DNA of 64,000 nt from NCBI GenBank assembly GCA_964036295.1, contig OZ038467.1:9251170-9315169 (forward strand), in the 5' to 3' direction. Both the position numbers and the translations under genes were made by a program. The notes under the pieces were generated by a model that saw only the letters and a program-made list of their open reading frames with translations, was not told the origin of the DNA and made no database searches. Shown here one piece after another: positions 1 through 13,500 of this stretch; within the stretch, counting starts at the first letter, position 1, and every line of letters begins with the position of its first letter. Source of the stretch: Plumapathes pennacea (Eukaryota > Cnidaria > Anthozoa > Antipatharia > Myriopathidae).

Positions 1-40
1 CTGAGCAGGAGGAAAAAAATATTTATTATTATTAAGTAAT

Positions 41-314
<274 letters not shown>

Positions 315-471
315 CTAATTGTTAAATACCCTGGCCATTGTGAAGAAACAGTAAAGAGACAGGAGGCAGAAACTATCAATTCTCACTACATTAATCATAC
401 ATTTTATTCTTAAAAGGTAGGGAGAAACTGCGTTATGAACCTGCGAGTGAAAGGGTTAAAATCTCACTCAC

Positions 472-3400
472 CCTGTTGCAAGAACTGGTATCGTCAGGTC
501 CCACAGCACCATCAATTGATCTGGGTCCCAAGTGAGAAGCTGGCGTGAGACCAACTAAGCCTTTATACCTGTATCAAGATTGTAATAATAACAGTGATGA
601 GTGACTGACCGAGTGCACTGGTGGCCGTCGACAGAGGTCGCACTTTCGCACAGCGTATTTTATGGTGAAAACAACTCTTCGATACTTCAGTTTGCTAATA
701 AGAGTGCGTTTCTCGTACACAGCGGGGGTAGCGTGAATTTTTTCCTGCTGCAAGACGCGTTTTTCAAAAAGTTACGGCGATCGCTGTGAATACTCCATAG
801 CGGAACTATTAAAAGCTAATAAACAACTTCACGAGGTGTGACAGGTATAAATCTATTATAAATACTCGCAGATGTTCTCTTGTACAAAATAGTGAGCTGT
901 ACGGTGAATGGTTATTTATGGGAGTACCTCGCTCCCGAAAAAAGAAAAACAAAAAAACGTTTCCTTCGAAGCAAGGGGATTCTAAGAATTCCAGAAGTCG
1001 TTTTAATTGGACAAGGAATTGAACAACTGGATAAGTGAGAATTTTGCGACACTATGTACAGCCAGAGTTCGCTTCCCACCTTATTTTCCACCAACCAAAG
1101 TTGCTGGTTGCTAGGAGCTCCACCTCCTCGCCGGCGTCGTAACTGATCTCGTCATCGCTTTGCGCCGTGTAGGGCTGGACTGTCACCCAAAACCCTGACA
1201 CAAACAGATGACGCTACGTTACACATGACCCAGTCTGCTAGCACCCCTACTCCCACCGATTCTAAAACGCTAATCATCTTTTTCCGATTCTCAATGAAGT
1301 TGACTAAGGCCCCGTTTACACTAGAGCGAATTTGTCCGGATTCGTGAAAGTGTTTACACTAGCTTTTGTGAATCCAGTGTTATTTTTTCTGAATTCGGAG
1401 TAAAAATGAATCCGGAATCGAAAGTGGGAACTTTGTATCAGAAAGTGTAAACGGGGCCTAAAATACCGTGTCAGCGATTTATCCGTTTTATTCTGTTCTA
1501 AAGTAGATGGAGCGTTTCGGGATCCGTTTTTGACAAAGAATGTCCAATACAACTGCAGACACTTTATTTTAGTCAACTTCATTGAGTATCGGAAAAAAGT
1601 TGTTTTAGCATTTTCAAATAAAACCTCAGAAAGTTTTGATTCCCGTTGTGCCTGAAAACGATAACATCAGATCTACATTCTCTAGTCCAAGCTAGACCTT
1701 TACAACGATATACAATGCATGTGTGTACCTTAAATTGTAACCCTACGATGAATTTTCCAAGAGACTCGTGAACATTCAGTGGTTTAACTTACGGTCACTG
1801 TCCTGTATATCGGTCCACTCCTCCGCGTCAGCATTTTGAGGCGCGTCGACTGGCTCCAGGAATGTGGCGGGAGCAAATCCGTGCTCACCTTTCGCATTGA
1901 GGACGAGCCACCAGCCTGGAAAAAAAAATAACAAAGATTATTATGGTGTCGTCTCAGCCAGCTTGACATTTTTTGTTGACTTCCAGAAATATGACGTGAT
2001 ATTACAACATGACACGAGGTGCGACGATAAAATGAGAGACAAATTTGAGACGAGATGCTATGAGCAGACAAGACGGGATGAGATGGGATGGGACGAGATG
2101 CGATTACGATACGAATGCAGTAAAACGCGATAATAAGACGAGACGAGACCTATCTTCAGAACTTCGTTGAAAACGTATTAGACAGTTTAAGATTGCCGTA
2201 TTCCGCAACCCGCAAACCGCGAAAAGTAACACGATATAACTCACCCGTCATGTTTTGCTAAAGGTGGCAAATTCTCAAATAACAGCAGCTCATTTTGCTG
2301 TGGTATTTTACTTAAATACCTCTTTCTTCCTGGCGTCTAAAACGCGAAAAAATTACAGGGTAACCGTGACTGGTGACTTTCTAAGGTTTGCGGAATGCGG
2401 AATGCGGGATGCAGAATGCGGCCTGCCTATTTACGGTAACTCCAATTCCCCTGATAAACTCTCAAATGATAAAATCCAGTATCAACCTGGGTGAATATTC
2501 GGCAGGGTCAACCTTTCGACTTACCTGTCTGGTTCTTCTCAATCAAGCTTACTACTTCATCCTGCTCCAAACTCATTTCGCCACCGCCCTTTCCCAAGAA
2601 CTGCGCCACAGAGCGAAACCTTTCTGGGGCAATATCGTCGTCTTCTCTGCTATCATATCTCGAAGTCTGAACCGGATGGGACAAAGTCCGGCGCAAAACC
2701 GCACTGAAACACAACGGAAAAACTGAGCAATTGTAGAACATACCACTGCATCTGTTGTGGAAGATATCGGAAGCGTTTTGTAGAACAACGAAAACACAAA
2801 ATGATTCACATTAATAAAAAAAGTGAGATGCGTGGTATTCTGAGGTATTAACCCTTTCACTCCCAAGATCACAACACAGATTCTCCCAACTTTTTAGGGG
2901 GAAAATATGAGTGATGTGTAATGAGAATTCATAGTTATGATCAGCATATGGGAGTGGAAAATAATGTACATCGTTATCTCAGGAGAGAGACACACTTTAC
3001 ATGCATGGGTTACTCTGATGTTAGTATAGAGGGCCGATCTAAGTTAATTGTGGTTTAAAGAGTAGGCCGAGTTATGTTTACAGTTTAGGTTGACAGGGGT
3101 TGGTAGGACTGTATAATTATCGTATTTTTAATTTTGTTGTTTAAAACGCATAAAATCTTGTGAACTTGCACGGTGGAAGCAAGCATCGGAAAACAGATAG
3201 CATCTGCGGAACTACTCTAAAATACAGCTTAATACAAGGCAAGACGCTGGGATGATTTTTGTAACGTAGAAAAAAGTCAAAAGAAACACAATAACAAATA
3301 TTAAATAGTTACTTCTTGTCCAAATTTTCTTCTCAGAATGTGTTACTCGACCTTTACATACGAGGGATTTTGACAATTCAGAAAAGTCCTAAATCTCCTT

Positions 3401-6400
3401 GAACATCTCTTGTTTTACACGCCACCTGCTTCTGGTTCAGAGTCAGGACAACGCTTAAAAAAATGAGTGGTATTGCGATGCAATGTCCAAAAACGTGTAA
3501 AGTCAAAGAAAGTTTCAACTAATTCTAAGCAAAGTTTCCTGGTCATTGTTAAGAACCGGTGCCAAGATAAACCGTGTCTGAGTTTGTCTCTGTTTAAAAA
3601 GTTGGTGTCCCAGCGGATTAGGTCCTCCTTGGAATTGGACCCCCACCCCCTTGAAAAACTAACGGTCATGTACTTACGGTGAGGATTCTTCGTGGTTGTT
3701 GTTAATCAAAGCATCCGTTGCCCACTGACTGAAAAACTTCTCCACAATGCCACACTGACTTACTGTGGCTGGAAGCTGCAGGATCCTCTAAAATAAAAGT
3801 GATCATTAAATCAGTTATACCCTGTTCACACCAACTAAACCTGTTTAATTAAGCCAAGTTTACAAGACTGCGTTTTCTAAGTCCTGTTTTGATTTTGTGT
3901 CAATTGTAAACACACCATTTTACACCATCTCGCACAGGTTGTTTAGTTGGACTGGTTTTAGACCAGTTTAGTTTTGCCGTGCGTGCATTGTGAACGGCAG
4001 ACCTAACTAAACAAGTTTTATTAAACACCTCTTAAACAGGTTTAAGCATTGGTGTGAACGAGGCATTAGATATCTAAAAAAAAAACACAGTTTCACTTAA
4101 TTAAATTATTTGTCTCATTATCAAACCTGTTGCCCAGAAAATGCAAGGTATAAGGAACAAAGACCTACTAAAATGATTGTTCTATTCAGAATAGACAAAG
4201 GAAGTTAAAGTTGTTTCTTGGCAGGCAGGGGCAGGGGGGGGGGGGGGGCAGTAGCCTGTGGTTTTTCTTAAACATTTTTACAGCACATCATTCCTTGACA
4301 GTTTTTTTTTTCTTTTTTTTTTTTTTTCAGTAGCTTTCACTCTTCAGCACTGGTCTTAGTGATTGTTTGATTAAAACTTAAATAAGCATCAACATTTGAG
4401 GTAATATATCTTAATACAGTGAAAACCCAAGAAATAGGGAGGGCCTGGAGAATGACTTTGAGTGTATGTCTAAGGATTAATTGAGAACCGATTGCTTACC
4501 TCACAGAACTCCTCGATAGCTTTGCCCTGTCTCTTTATATTTGCTCCAAATAGCATTCGTCCTGCTTGGCTTGCCTTGAAAACTTAAACCAACAAAGGAC
4601 AATATCATGATCATCTATTCTATACAATAAATTATAATAACATACTTTATACTTTCACTTATTATGTTCTTATTATTAACACTCCCTAACTGACACATAT
4701 TTGAACAATATAATATATATGTACACAAAATGTCTGGATTAAAATATACATAACAAACTAGAAATTGTAATACCATACTTGAAAGCATTAATTGTACAGT
4801 GCAGTGGCAGCTAGATTGGCTTTAGTTGAATTTTATTTTGAATTAGTTGAATTTAGTTACATGGCCCTAATATGCTTTAATACATTTGGAAAATAAAAAG
4901 GTAGTGTTGTTTTTTCCCAGGGAAGGGAGCAGGCATATGCAATGAATAAGGAACAGAGGAGGTATTATGTTCTACATTAAAATTTTAGTATTAAATAAAA
5001 GTAATGTGGCACTACAATCTTATAGGTACTATGGTACTAATTGTAGGACAATTATCCCACCCAAAATTCAGAGAAGATGTAACCCACTCCCTCCCCCTCA
5101 ATTTCCTTATAAAATCCAACCATCATTGTTGCATAATGTAACAGCTGGTATTACTATCATAAAAAATAGAATTTAGTATTGATTTGATTTGGAGAATTTA
5201 GCCAAGATCAGCATGACCCTCATAACCCCATTAACTTTTTACTGATTACTGAGAATGACCAATCAAAATCTTTGTTCATCGCATCATTAGGGTGCATCTT
5301 AGTGACAACATGATGTGGTGCTATTATGATTGTTTGTCATACATACAGTGTTAGTGCAGGGAATTAATTATTGTACCATTTTGCACCAGCACCTAATATT
5401 AAACAAACCAATATCATCTGGTAAAAATGTAATGTAGTTTTATATTAAACATAAACAAGTCAACTCCCTAACAGACCACCTCAGGACCATCTCCAACTGT
5501 CCATTTTAGAGAGGTGTCTGTCTTAAAGAGAGTTCAGTCAATGAAAGTAAATGACTAAAGAAATGGCAGGGATCACTCCTACCATGTGTTCATCTTAGAG
5601 AGGTGTCTGTCTTAGAGGAGGGCCTAGATAGGGTTTACTGTTAAGTGTTATGGGCCTGAATTTTTTACTGTTAAATGTTATGCAGACCCCCCCCCCCCCC
5701 CCCCCCCTGTTATGCAGGCCCTCTTAGAGGGGTGTATGCTAAGAGGGAGTTTACAAGAGTTCTAGTTAAATCATTGTCAGGCAGTGTTGCAAAATTATAA
5801 TCTGTATCCCCACACTGTACCAAAACTGTTCAGTGAAGACCCATGTATACCTGCTAGAGTGGGCACCGTGATGCTCTGCTTGCCTTCAAAAAGCTGTTTC
5901 AATCCTGCCTGTTGAATCATAAATTCAATAGCGGTATAATTAAAATGCGCGCATTTCATACCCAATATATTTTTTTTATGCGTATACCTACAAATTGAAA
6001 ATAGGACACAAACTGCAAAGACATAAAACAGCAAGCAATATAAGAAATGAAAACACTCGTAAAGCGTGAATATACTTTATTAAAAAACGTAAGAAAGAAA
6101 ACGATGAAAACGTTAACTTTAATTGTGCAAATTATGAGTAATTTAGACCCCCGGATGAATTAACTGTGCACAACAAAAGAAGTCAAAGAACATGATATCA
6201 ACACGTCACAGGGAGTACAATTGTCAAGTTTGAATGACTTTCAGTTTCATAAGTCGATCAATATATACACATAACAAAACAAAAGAATGGTTCCATTTAG
6301 AGAAATATACCCATTAAAGGATTAAAACATAGACCTTTCGAGTGAGCAATAACACCCGAGGTTATCACCTCTGTTCTAATCTCTCACAAATAATCGAGCG

Positions 6401-6884
6401 ACGTAAACGTGTTTTTAAAAATAGACGTTCCCAAAATTCCTTCGTAAATAATACGTGTTAATATCAAACAAGCCCTTTCACGTCTTGCTGTGTTAATCGG
6501 CATTACATAAATATGGCAATTGGGAAGGTTTTCCCTATCTCACGCCGATGTCTCTCACCTGCAAGTCGAAAAACATGCTGTATCGTCGAAACAGACGATA
6601 TTGGGATTCATCGGACCATACCACCTTGAGCACATATTCCTTGAAAGACAAGCACAACAAGAAACCATTAGAAGGTAGCGATCATCAGCGATAAAAGTGT
6701 TGTTTCATGTGAAGTTTCAAAGAGCTCGAGTTAGGAACCGCAGCTGGCAGCCTTGCAATCGAGCTGCAATTGTTCACTTCACTGATACTAATTAACTTAC
6801 ACAATTCTTCTTCGTCCGCTTTTCTACGTCTTCAACTTTGATTTCAACAATCACAGGTCTCTCGTTTGTCGGACTATGCCTCAT
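472..6884 (-). CDS. PX-SH3-SH3 adaptor, SH3PXD2 (Tks)/p47phox-like, 5' part
   Basis: Nine coding exons join in frame with GT/AG borders: 6801-6884, 6559-6639, 5851-5908, 4500-4561, 3678-3787, 2525-2703, 1793-1915, 1080-1194 and 472-568. Exons 1-5 encode a PX domain carrying the phosphoinositide-binding motif RRYSMFFDLQ. Exons 6-7 give SH3 domain 1 (EMSLEQDEVVSLIEK, then GWWLV, then FAPATFLEP). Exons 8-9 give SH3 domain 2 (DDEISYDAGEEVELL, then GWWKIRYKGLVGLTPASHL). PX plus tandem SH3 is the layout of p47phox/NOXO1 and of Tks4/Tks5; the GWWKIRY and PASxL stretches resemble Tks more. Such proteins bind membrane phosphoinositides and organise NADPH oxidase or podosome complexes. The start is the first ATG before the PX domain. 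No stop codon was found, so the gene probably runs off the left edge. The family is firm; the orthology within it is not. Confidence 0.85.
1308..1458. mobile_element. MITE, PIF/Harbinger-like, TAA target duplication
   Basis: A 151-bp element has terminal inverted repeats beginning GGCCCCGTTTACACT and is flanked on both sides by TAA. The 3-bp TWA target duplication and GGCC-type ends suit a PIF/Harbinger MITE. It sits in an intron of the PX-SH3 gene, between exons 7 and 8. There is no coding capacity. Confidence 0.75.
2010..2145. repeat. Degenerate GA-rich low-complexity tract
   Basis: Loose repetition of GAGACGAGAT-like words within the intron between SH3 exons of the PX-SH3 gene. No function is evident. 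Confidence 0.5.
3823..4064. mobile_element. MITE with GTTCACACC termini
   Basis: The left end reads GTTCACACCA followed by TAAACCTGTTTAA, and the right end is the imperfect reverse complement of the same words. The interior is palindromic and AT-rich with no ORF. It lies in an intron of the PX-SH3 gene, just upstream (on the minus strand) of the exon at 3678-3787. The target duplication is not clear. Confidence 0.65.
4234..4248. repeat. Poly-G run
   Basis: Fifteen consecutive G on the plus strand, intronic, followed shortly by a T-rich run near 4302-4327. Confidence 0.85.
5687..5707. repeat. Poly-C run in a degenerate repeat region
   Basis: Twenty-one consecutive C. It lies within 5490-5760, where the word AGAGAGGTGTCTGTCTTA and variants recur three times. 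All of it is intronic in the PX-SH3 gene. Confidence 0.8.
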
Positions 6885-7010
6885 GATATTTCTGTCGAGT
6901 GAAGGCACACCTACACCGGACGAGACGCTTCTCGAAACTAACCAGCTTTACTTCCGACCGCTATCACAGTCGACACCAGCCACGCATGACCGGAAGTCCG
7001 TTTAGTCACG
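6885..7010 (-). promoter_or_regulatory. Probable promoter/5'UTR of the PX-SH3 gene with an ETS site
   Basis: Directly upstream of the start codon at 6884 there is an ETS/GABP-type word ACCGGAAGT at 6989-6997. No TATA box is evident. Assignment as promoter is inferred from position. Confidence 0.4.
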
Positions 7011-9317
7011 AAATGCATCATTTCCCTGTTGAAAAAAACAAACATTTTTTTCTAAAGCACGCGAAGTTCATTTAAGAAACGAAAAATAAGAATACGCAAT
7101 TGAGAAACCTTTAATCGCCAGTTTTTAGCAAAAATATTGCCATCCATGGTACAAAATTCGTAGCCTTGTGGACTATGTGACGTCTCATCTGCGTTTCAAC
7201 GCATACAGCGTGACGCAAACCATATACTTTCGAATCCAGCGAACTGTAAAAAAAATCCCCCGTGAAAATTTTAGGCATACTGCGGATGACATACTGGTAA
7301 ATTCTGCTGGAGACGGATTTTACTTTTGTAACTGATTGCAGGCCAGTCAAGGGCGGTATAACAACTAAACCAATATATGGAATTTAGGCAGGCTCTATGG
7401 CGTGATGGGCTAGAAGCATCAACCCAATAGCTCTTAGTTTTTGTACGATCACTAGATACTTTTGTCAAGGTTCGTGTTTTTCAACATGCATGGTACAGTA
7501 CTGACTCGGCGGTCAGCCGGTTGATTGTAGGTCAGCCAAAACACGGAATGCAGAAAAGAGCATGCCCAAATACAGGAAATTTCCAACGTGAAAGAATTTG
7601 TTAACTTGAATTTATTGTGTACTGCTATTTCTTTATATGGATGCCAGTTTTCACGCACGTCATTTTACTGACCTCAATCAATACCTCCTGACACACTGTG
7701 AAAAGGGCGTCAGCCAAATCAAAACAAAAGTATTTAAATTGTTACCCGCAGGCAACCTCTTTTCAAACGCGCAATAAATGGGAAAGTCTTGGTCAGACAT
7801 GCCAGTAACCGGATCATGCACATTTTCACGTCGCCGTGACGTTTTCGTTTGATTTGTTCGTAGTTCCAGTCAGCCTCATGGAAAACGAGCCGAAGTTGTT
7901 TGTTTGCTACGCATCCGTGAACTAATTTATATCAACATCAGTATGAAGGACAGTTTCCTTCGACCGGTTGCGGGGTAGATGCGTGGAAGGCTCGCATCGC
8001 GCGTGGAGTTCCGCGTGGACAGCGGAGAGGTCGTAACTTTTGTAACCATAGATTGTTGCGGGAGGTAGCTGAGAATTATAGATGTGCCGACACAGGAAAA
8101 TTAAACTAGCTGATTCATAAACTGACTTGATACTGATTAGCACTGCTACGTCACCCAACGGAACGGGCGGGATTACGTCACTCGTGGGCCGATGAATGTC
8201 AATATTTCACGGGCCGTTTGCGTTGCACGCGATCAACCTAATATTATGCAGAACTATCAAAATTCTGTCAAGTCATCTAGAATTATTGATCAATAAAAGA
8301 TCACCCATGTACGGGTAAACAGAATTTATTATAACCACAAGCACAAATTAAAGCAGGACTTTGAAACGGACAGAAACCCCAAACTTAGCCGAGACTGATA
8401 GCTGGAAAAATCGATAGAGGCAACCGTAACCACTCAGCCCCGACTGGCACTCGTGCTGTAGAAGAGATGGTCAAAAAGAGGTAGAGAATTGGTAGAAATC
8501 AGAGATAGCGGAGTTGCGGCACTCAGATGAAAGACAGTCAGAGGCAAGGAGAGAAGACAACGGCTAGTCGAGTTGACTGACAGGGGGCGCATATCGATTT
8601 GAGACAGAGACATTTATGGTGTGTAATACATATGACTTCCGGAAACACAGAGACAGTTGAAGTGATCAGCACGAGACAACTGAACTGGCTGCACACAGAG
8701 ATCACATACACAGCTTGCTTCATGTACGACCACACACATACTGACAGAAATACAATTGACGAGGAAGCAGTTGTCGCGGTTTCCCGACACGCAAAATGTG
8801 ATCCAGAACGTCGAATCGACTGCATGAGACTAGTTAAACTGGGTCAGTCAGGATGTCCTTGAGTGCTTGTAGCCGGGCTTGGTTGAGTGACCATAAAATT
8901 AAAGCCCACACCCATGACTAGACTAAAATGTGCTATATTGTCATCCTTGAACAGAAGTATGCGCGCTCACAACACTTAGTCAGGCTAAAACCACGAATCA
9001 TGGCCGGCAGAGGCTGTGACAACCCACTTAAGCTGAAATCATAATACCACACCAAAATCTAGCATCATAAACAATATGCCGGACTCACACCCATGGCTGG
9101 CCCACCAACCCACACAAACACAATACACAGACAGGGCCGAAAACAGATGACACAAAGTTACAGTTCACCGCATGTGAACAAATCTTCAGGCGTCAACCTC
9201 GCGTGCCCAGGAATTTAGTACGGCTAGCAGTTGTGATATTGAACTGTCAATTATGACCTAGAATCTAACTTTAATGATGTACAAATGAATTGCACTCGAG
9301 CGTATAGAGAGCGAAAG

Positions 9318-9348
<31 letters not shown>

Positions 9349-10574
9349 TCGGTGAATCTAGAAGAGCCGCTAACTCACGATCTGAACAGTTTCAATTAAG
9401 AGGCTTTGAGTGCCCCACTTATGAAGCCCTTGATCCTCTTATTCTCCACCCAATAGTTCTCATGATCCAATACAGACCAAACCATTGTGTTAGTACGCCG
9501 GCCGACCCTATGACGTCAATGGTGCCGATATATCTATCCCGCCCTCAAAGTCTCACTCTCGATTGCATGGACCCTGCACGCTTGATGTAAGAACAGCTTT
9601 TCGCTGTGGAGACTTTAGTACTGGTACAGCGCAATAACTGCCTGGTGACGCGGGTTCGATAATTTTTATCCCCGAACGAAGTGAGGGAAATAATCACGAC
9701 GCTAATGCATTAATTTGAAGACTCCAAGCGTGTCGCCATCTCGAAATTTAATGTTCGTGTGTGTATGGGTGTGTGTGTGCGATGCGACCTTTTTAGGCCA
9801 GGTGCCTAAGGCAATGTCCTTAATGAGGCAATTACGTAATCACTGTCGATTATCGGTTAGCGTCTCCGCCAGTGTTTTTAAGAAAGATTTGAACGAAGCA
9901 ACAATTGAACTGCGTTCACGAAAATGAATTTGAAAACTGGAAAACTTGAAACAGAACTGTCTCGCGAAGCTCGTCTTCAAAAGAGAAGGGAACAGGCACG
10001 GGCAAGGCGAAATCGTGATATGCATGCCTGAGTCTGGAGCATGCAGTCCAGAGTAAAAACAAATCGCACAGGAAACCTATTTAATTGTGCTGCCTATGAA
10101 TTCAAAATAGGAAAATCAGCGTTCCTTTTTTCCCGTACTACGACGGCCGACCAACTTCAAAATTTGGGTATAAATTTTGAGAACGTGCTTGGCAGACTGT
10201 ATGAATTAATTTGACGTGCCGACCGTGGGAAATACGTACTTCGTCACGCAATCGACTCTTTTTTCAATGCAAAAGTATAACACACACCATTCTAGTTTTC
10301 TCCTTCATTTGCGTGTAGCACTTGACTTCGAAGAAAAGATTGAGTCAGCATTTCGGTAAAACAAAGGCTACTCTTGTTGGGAGTACCAAAGTAAAAGTCC
10401 CATCAATGGCAGAGTGAGGGGCATCTGCGATTATCGTATTTCTAGTATTAATGAAGAAAATGAAAAATGTACATACTTATATGAGGAAACCTTGGGTGTT
10501 TCCTAAAACGGTCGAGAGATTGGTGATGAACTAGTGCCCAAGCTCGACAAGGAACTGTTGTTTACTCGTCCAAC
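7011..10574. other. Intergenic stretch without a supported gene
   Basis: Only short frames lacking family resemblance or flanking splice structure were seen. Notable points are an A-rich run near 9317-9340, a GT-rich patch near 9755-9780 and a CRE-like TGACGTCA at 9511-9518. The last few hundred bases presumably hold the promoter of the dehydrogenase gene. Confidence 0.6.
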
Positions 10575-13500
10575 ATGGCGGATAAAATGAAAATTGAGGG
10601 GTCCGTAGCTGTTGTGACGGGAGGAGCGCAAGGGATCGGAGAAGCGATATGCGTGGCGCTGCTGCAGCGTGGAGGCAAGGTAATCTGAATCATAGGCTAA
10701 GATCTGCGTTTTTTAAAACCATAGATGCGTGATTGCGTGCCGTCGGTGGTCCTTGATCCGTACCGACCCGCGATCTACTCCTGGGACCCTTGTTTGCGAA
10801 AACTCTTGCCTAAAGTGACCACAATAGAATCATTCAGCGAGATCAGATAAGATACCTTTCTACACACATTGATTAGGTTTTGTACGTCATGCAATCATGC
10901 AGCCCCATTTCGGTGTTTCTATGTACAAATTCTTCAAATGTTCTAAATCCGCAGTTGCTCTAAATGTTGATTTTTAGGTGAGTATATTGGATGTCAATGT
11001 CACAAAAGGCAAGGCGATCGCTGATAAGCTGAAGAAAGAATACGGCAATGAACATGTTATGTTTGTTCCTTGTGATGTCACTTCAAAATCTCAGATGGAA
11101 GGTACGAGGTTATAGATTTATCGTCTTAATTCATATTCTCTCCTTATCCGTATTAAATATTTTATTTTAAAACCTTTTCACCTTCATGTCCCAATTCTCC
11201 CATCTTGTCCTGAACAAAATGAAGGATCAATATAATCTGATCAATTTGAAGCTATTAGCAAGAGATCGCCTGTCATTTTCTCCCATTCTGTAAGGTCGGC
11301 TGGGAGTCTGCATACAATTTCTGGTTTGAACAAATAAATGACCATCTGGCCAATTGATTTGGAAAAATTAAAAGAGAAGCCTATACACTAAATCACACAG
11401 TCAATCAGTCAGTCAGTCAACAGGAAAGTTTTAAAAGTTAATCCATTTGAGCATTTATTTATGAAATATACACATGTATGTATATTTTATGAAATATACA
11501 CAGTTTTAGCATAAAAACGTTCTGACAGCTTTGCCTTTTTCTTTTTTTCTGTGATTAAGATGCATTTCACAGGACCAAGGACCTGTTTGGTTCAATTGAC
11601 ATTGTCTGCAACAATGCTGGTATTAGTGGTGAATCGGACCTGTCAAAAAATTGGCCATTGTTGAAGAAGCTTGTTGACATCAATGTGGTATGTGTATAGT
11701 AAAGCCATTGAAAATTGTGACAGACTACAGCACAAAGTTAAAGTTTTTATGAGTATAAGCTGAACAATAGCAAATATTTTGGATGAAATAGAATTTGCAT
11801 AGTTTACATAGATGAGCAAACAGTTAACTGCTGAATTAACATGATTTTTAAAGTAGTTCTGAGAATTATGGACATTGATATTTACAGAGTGTTCTATATG
11901 TACTGATTAGACAGGAGTTCTGTTGGGTACACATTTGGCCATCCAGCACATGGGGACCTCCAGTGGTAAAGGTCGTGGTGGTGTGATTATCAATGTAGCC
12001 TCCATGGCGGGTATGTAAGTTAAACAATATAGATAGGCATCATACACAATTTATATGTAGCTTTAGATAATGTATATGACAATCACTAGTTTCAAAATAG
12101 AGCAACATAATTCTCCTTGAGCATTCAGTTTGGAAATGCATAAGGTAAATGCTGGGAGTTTACAATCAAATTGACTTTTCCAAGTATTCCTCAACTAATG
12201 TACTGTATATATATATACTTCTGTTGTCAGACATTTTAAAACAGTAGAAGAAGTACCAAAAGTAATTATAAAAGACCATTGAATTTTTTTGTTGTTTCTG
12301 TGTAGTAGTACGAGTTGACAGACCTTTGGCTAGACCCTTTGTACCTTTTAGGGTACCAATATTAAATAATAATGGAGCTGTTTTCGGATGGCTGTCGAAA
12401 CCAAGACCAAGTACACTGCCAATCACAAAGGCTGTAAGAAACATTTTCAAACAAGCAGAAACCAAAATAATCTGCATTTGGTTCATTTACTTTGAAGAAG
12501 AAACCAATAAGCATTGTGAGAACACGCCATTGCCACTTTCTTGCATGAGACTATTGACGCAATCAGGTTTTGCTCTTGATTGGCCAATAATGCTGCTAGA
12601 CTTGTTTGGATCGATCCGAAAACGTAGAAAACACAAAACCAAAGCAATCGCACTATTACTTTTGACAGTTGGAAAATGGTTCTATAGGGAGCTGGACAAG
12701 TATCAGTTGAGAATCTCAACATTTACCCATTGTGATTGGTTAACTTATTGCAAATATCAGGACAAAATTTCAAACAAAGTAACCGTTGCTTCTTATTTTT
12801 AAATGTTACGGTTCTTGCGTTTGTGGCTTCGCACCGGTATCGTAAAGGTCATGGGTTTGATTCCAGTTTATTTTTCGGGTTATCCTTGCACTTGCATACT
12901 TTTACCTCAATTGTTAAGCCTGGTTTTCACGAGTGCAGGTTCAAGCGCAAGCGCAAGCACACAGAGATGTGCATCGGTGACTATGAGCGACACAAGCATT
13001 AGCATAAGAGATACGCGTCCGTGAAAACGAGCGACGCATGCACAAACGCAAACACAAGGGGCCGAGTTTTTAAACAAAGTTCTTAGACCTGATTTATCGC
13101 TAAATTGAAGTTTAGACGGACGCCGTAAAACAGGGTTAGCTAAACGTTAAATAGCACTTTTAGAACATGGATCAGAGTCGGTTTATAAAGACCACGTTTA
13201 GCCGTGTTCGTTAAGCATGGCTATTGTTTAATTCTTAACCGCTGTCTAAACCTTGTTTAAAACATCGGCCCAAGAGGTCTGCGTACGTGAAAACGAGCGA
13301 CGCAAGCATAAGTGCAAGCACAGCAGTCCTCATTTCACAGACTAAAACAGGCTCGACGCAAGCGCAAACACAAACGCAAGCGAAAGCACAAGGACCAAAT
13401 ATATTTCTTTTGCTTGCACTTATGCTTGCGTCGCTCGTTTTCATTGAAAATAAATAAAAATAAAAATAAATCACTTTATTTAAGTCTCAAATGTATTTAG

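Noticed and set aside
8538-8862. Overlapping frames on both strands around 8.5-8.9 kb
   Set aside because: Neither has flanking splice signals, hydrophobic or domain patterns, or family resemblance.
12326-12802. 158-codon plus-strand frame in HPGD intron 4
   Set aside because: It coincides with a MITE copy and has no family resemblance.
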